64,000 nt of DNA from Chishuiella changwenlii (GTDB lineage: Bacteria; Bacteroidota; Bacteroidia; Flavobacteriales; Weeksellaceae). The notes beneath the pieces are model-generated. The model worked only from the letters and a program-made list of their open reading frames with translations, was not told where the DNA came from and searched no databases. This document shows, piece by piece, positions 62,091-64,000 of this stretch; position 1 is the stretch's first letter; each line of letters begins with the position of its first letter. Location: assembly GCF_900142565.1 (NCBI RefSeq), contig NZ_FRBH01000005.1:124001-188000 (forward strand), in the 5' to 3' direction. Position numbers and translations under genes: made by a program.

Positions 62091-63215
62091 TTAGTTAGTT
62101 AATGATAGTTTTTTAATTATTTCACATAAAACATTCACGACAATTGAATTCCCTGCTTGTTTGTAAGCTTGTGAATCGCTAACTACAGAAAAATCAAAAG
62201 TGTCTGGAAAGTCCATTAAACGAAAACATTCACGAGGTGTAAGTTTTCGGATTATATCTTTACTTTTTGCAACTCCTTGATTGCAGCTTGTTGTCAAAGT
62301 TTGACCAACACCTACACGTCCACGTCTAGTCTCTGAATTTGGATGCTCAAAGTTTATAGAATCTTCTCCTACTTGTGCTAGTTCATAACCTTTGGATGTT
62401 GCAGAATTTACTTTAATATAATTATCATCAGGTCTAGTACCTGCTCTAGTGGTAACTGCCTGACCTATATTATTTAAATCTTTTGTTTTGAATTTAAAAC
62501 CATTTCCTTTAGCTCTATGTTTTTCAGTATGCTTAATAAATAAGTTTATTAGTTTTTCACTCAAATAATACTTTTCATCAACATTTTCTTCTAAAACATC
62601 TTTGAGTCTTTTTACTAATGTAAATTCTTTAGGAAATGAAAATATATTATCTACATCATCTCGAATACCAATAATAAAAACACGTTCTCTATTTTGTGGA
62701 ACTTCAAAACTCTTAGCATTTAAAACCTTATGATAGACATGGTATGGTGCTGAATTTTCATTAGGAAAAATAACCGGATTACCGTTTACTGATTTACCAG
62801 ATAGTAAATCAATCCACCTTGCAAAAGTTTTTCCGTTGTCATCGCTCAACAATCCTTTGACATTTTCGAAAATAAAATAGCGAGGATTATTCTTTTTAAT
62901 GAACTCATGAGAATTATAAAACAAAATACCTCTTTTATCATCTTCACCTTTTCTTTTACCGGCTAAGCTAAATGCTTGACAAGGTGGAGAAGTCATATAT
63001 ATATCTAAACTGTCTTTTGGTATTTCTCGATCATATACATTTTCAGGATAATATTTTGGCTCTCCATAATTATGAATAAATGTTTTTCTCGCATATTTAT
63101 CCATATCGCAAGCAAATACAGTTTCGTAATCAATACCTAATCTCAATAATGCTTGGTCGAATGCTCCAACTCCAGAAAAGTCAGAACCTACTTTTATCTT
63201 ATCTTCAATCTTCAT
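62091..63215 (-). CDS. C5-cytosine DNA methyltransferase
   Basis: 374 residues. Motif I DFSGVGAFDQAL (12-23), motif IV TSPPCQAF with catalytic Cys79, motif VI FENVKG with Glu117, motif VIII QNRERVF (174-180), and motifs IX-X RKLTPRECFRLMDFP and QAGNSIVVNVL. All are intact. No restriction endonuclease gene is adjacent, so it may be an orphan that protects phage DNA from host enzymes. It is linked to the XRE gene by 10 nt. Confidence 0.92.
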   Translation of the reverse strand: MKIEDKIKVGSDFSGVGAFDQALLRLGIDYETVFACDMDKYARKTFIHNYGEPKYYPENVYDREIPKDSLDIYMTSPPCQAFSLAGKRKGEDDKRGILFYNSHEFIKKNNPRYFIFENVKGLLSDDNGKTFARWIDLLSGKSVNGNPVIFPNENSAPYHVYHKVLNAKSFEVPQNRERVFIIGIRDDVDNIFSFPKEFTLVKRLKDVLEENVDEKYYLSEKLINLFIKHTEKHRAKGNGFKFKTKDLNNIGQAVTTRAGTRPDDNYIKVNSATSKGYELAQVGEDSINFEHPNSETRRGRVGVGQTLTTSCNQGVAKSKDIIRKLTPRECFRLMDFPDTFDFSVVSDSQAYKQAGNSIVVNVLCEIIKKLSLTN

Positions 63216-63306
63216 TTACATTTTTTTTAAATGCTACATAGAAGAGAAATAAAATAAAGCTAAAATGAACACTAAGTATTAGTGCTAGTTCTAATATTAT
63301 TCGCAT
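63205..63306 (-). CDS. 33-aa single-TM protein upstream of the methyltransferase
   Basis: A short frame from ATG 63304-63306 to TGA 63205-63207: MRIILELALILSVHFSFILF then FYVAFKKNVNED. One TM helix. Starts 1 nt after the stop of the 63308 gene and overlaps the methyltransferase start by 11 nt, so it is tightly packed as real genes are. Unknown role. Confidence 0.5.
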   Translation of the reverse strand: MRIILELALILSVHFSFILFLFYVAFKKNVNED

Positions 63307-63307
63307 A

Positions 63308-63796
63308 CTACTCACCATTATCAATTCTTTTTGCTTCATTTAATCTATTTCTTCTTTGATTGATCTTAGCATAATTTCTTACCTCAGCAATTATCTCAGA
63401 AGTAGATTTATTATTCCTATTTACTGTAAAAAGAGGATTGTATTTTGTTCCATTATTTTTAATGTAACCGAGTTTTGAAATTATATTTAAATATGATCTT
63501 GAAAAAGAAAATAAATCTTCAACCTTATAAATTCTTGATTCAGGATTTTCGGTTAAGTATTGAAAAATAAGTTCTAATTTTTCTGGAAGATCTTTATATT
63601 TTATCACAGTTTCAGAACTGTTAGAAATTTTATACTTTTCATTTTCTTCTGTATAAAATTCTTCATAGAATTTCTCGCGTTTTCTTGCGAATTCTTTTGC
63701 TCCAATTTTGGAAGCGTATGCTGATACATTTGGATATCCAGCACGTAAGCACATTTCTTGAATGGCTTTTTCTTTAAAAGTTGCTGTAAAATGCAT
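63308..63796 (-). CDS. Hypothetical phage early protein
   Basis: 162 residues, basic and helical, Lys/Arg/Asn rich (EVRNYAKINQRRNRLNEAKR at the C terminus). N terminus FKEKAIQEMCLRAGYPNVSAYASKIGAKEF is like small DNA-binding or replication accessory proteins, but no family is recognised. It overlaps nothing and is followed by the 33-aa TM gene. Confidence 0.55.
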   Translation of the reverse strand: MHFTATFKEKAIQEMCLRAGYPNVSAYASKIGAKEFARKREKFYEEFYTEENEKYKISNSSETVIKYKDLPEKLELIFQYLTENPESRIYKVEDLFSFSRSYLNIISKLGYIKNNGTKYNPLFTVNRNNKSTSEIIAEVRNYAKINQRRNRLNEAKRIDNGE

Positions 63797-63798
63797 TT

Positions 63799-64000
63799 CT
63801 ATTGTTTAATTTTAGTATTATATAACCAATTACAAACTATTACATTATAAACTCTTTGTTTAACTAATACTTCAAATGATGAATTTTGATTTTGAATGAT
63901 TTTTTTAAGTTTTAATCGATCAGATTTATCTTCTAATTTTTTATTATTTTGAAGTTTTAGAAAATTTGATTCTTGTTCAAATAATAAATCATATTGTTTT
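63799..64000 (-). CDS. Hypothetical phage protein, C-terminal fragment
   Basis: The frame is open from the window edge to a TAG at 63799-63801; the last 66 codons are seen. The protein end is Lys/Asn/Gln rich with a coiled-coil-like segment (SNFLKLQNNKKLEDKSDRL) and ends NWLYNTKIKQ. The start is outside, so no function can be given. It precedes the 63308 gene with 2 nt between. Confidence 0.55.
   Translation of the reverse strand, partial: KQYDLLFEQESNFLKLQNNKKLEDKSDRLKLKKIIQNQNSSFEVLVKQRVYNVIVCNWLYNTKIKQ

Noticed and set aside
34026-64000. Mu-like transposable phage
   Set aside because: No transposase A/B, Gam or Mor genes seen; MuF alone is shared with many siphophages. Early genes beyond 64 kb could change this.

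Overview
The window looks like chromosome from a marine-type Flavobacteriaceae (Bacteroidota), perhaps near Tenacibaculum or Polaribacter; the genus is a guess. Evidence: very low GC, TAnnTTTG -7 boxes (tracrRNA, sulP, desaturase, yaaA, TonB receptor), SusC-style TonB receptor with an N-terminal carboxypeptidase-like domain, type II-C Cas9 with the flavobacterial tracrRNA nexus, and ~155-bp TTCGAGTG...CACTCGAA hairpin repeats.

1-28.2 kb is host core: citrulline/arginine/ornithine catabolism (ctlX fragment, arginine deiminase-family enzyme, rocD), an amidohydrolase, a phytase/TonB-receptor pair for phytate phosphate, a SulP transporter, murI, hemW, a cold-shock gene, an alkyltransferase-like DNA repair protein, a desaturase, an orphan HD-PycTM protein, a phosphatase/beta-barrel fusion, a GAF protein and yaaA. 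Two clusters of hairpin repeats (2.45-3.05 and 15.97-16.23 kb) and a heptamer tandem repeat fill the large gaps.

28.2-33.4 kb is a stripped-down type II-C CRISPR locus: a short degenerate array, a full-length 1406-aa cas9 and a divergent tracrRNA, with no cas1 or cas2. The Cas9 keeps RuvC-I Asp9, RuvC-II Glu715 and HNH His799, but its RuvC-III motif reads HQAMNA where HHAxDA is expected. Both catalytic positions (His and Asp) are changed, so a nickase or binding-only protein is predicted.

33.4-64 kb is a siphovirus-type prophage, running almost entirely on the minus strand and leaving the window at the right. Reading right to left: a C5 methyltransferase, an XRE repressor-like protein, small early genes, a RuvC-like resolvase, a tRNA-Phe-like gene, terminases, portal, MuF head protein, scaffold, capsid, connectors, tail tube, tape measure, tail tip, and a lysis cassette of holin, GH19 endolysin and a candidate unimolecular spanin. 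Plus-strand cargo genes sit at operon boundaries: two GIGT-type secreted proteins, two unknowns, a chagasin-like inhibitor lipoprotein, a secreted nuclease and a 41-aa protein.

Two regulatory patterns do not fit ordinary annotation. (1) A direct-repeat element CCTAAS-TTTKT-CCTAAS lies 36-37 bp upstream of a TAnnTTTG-like box ahead of three late operons (scaffold/capsid, tail, lysis), which looks like an activator-dependent late promoter. (2) An 18-bp dyad TTAYGG-N4-CCGTAA occurs upstream of two plus-strand prophage genes and also inside the tracrRNA promoter region. This raises the possibility that one regulator, perhaps phage-encoded, controls both the prophage and the Cas9 guide RNA. All calls come from reading the sequence; no database search was run.
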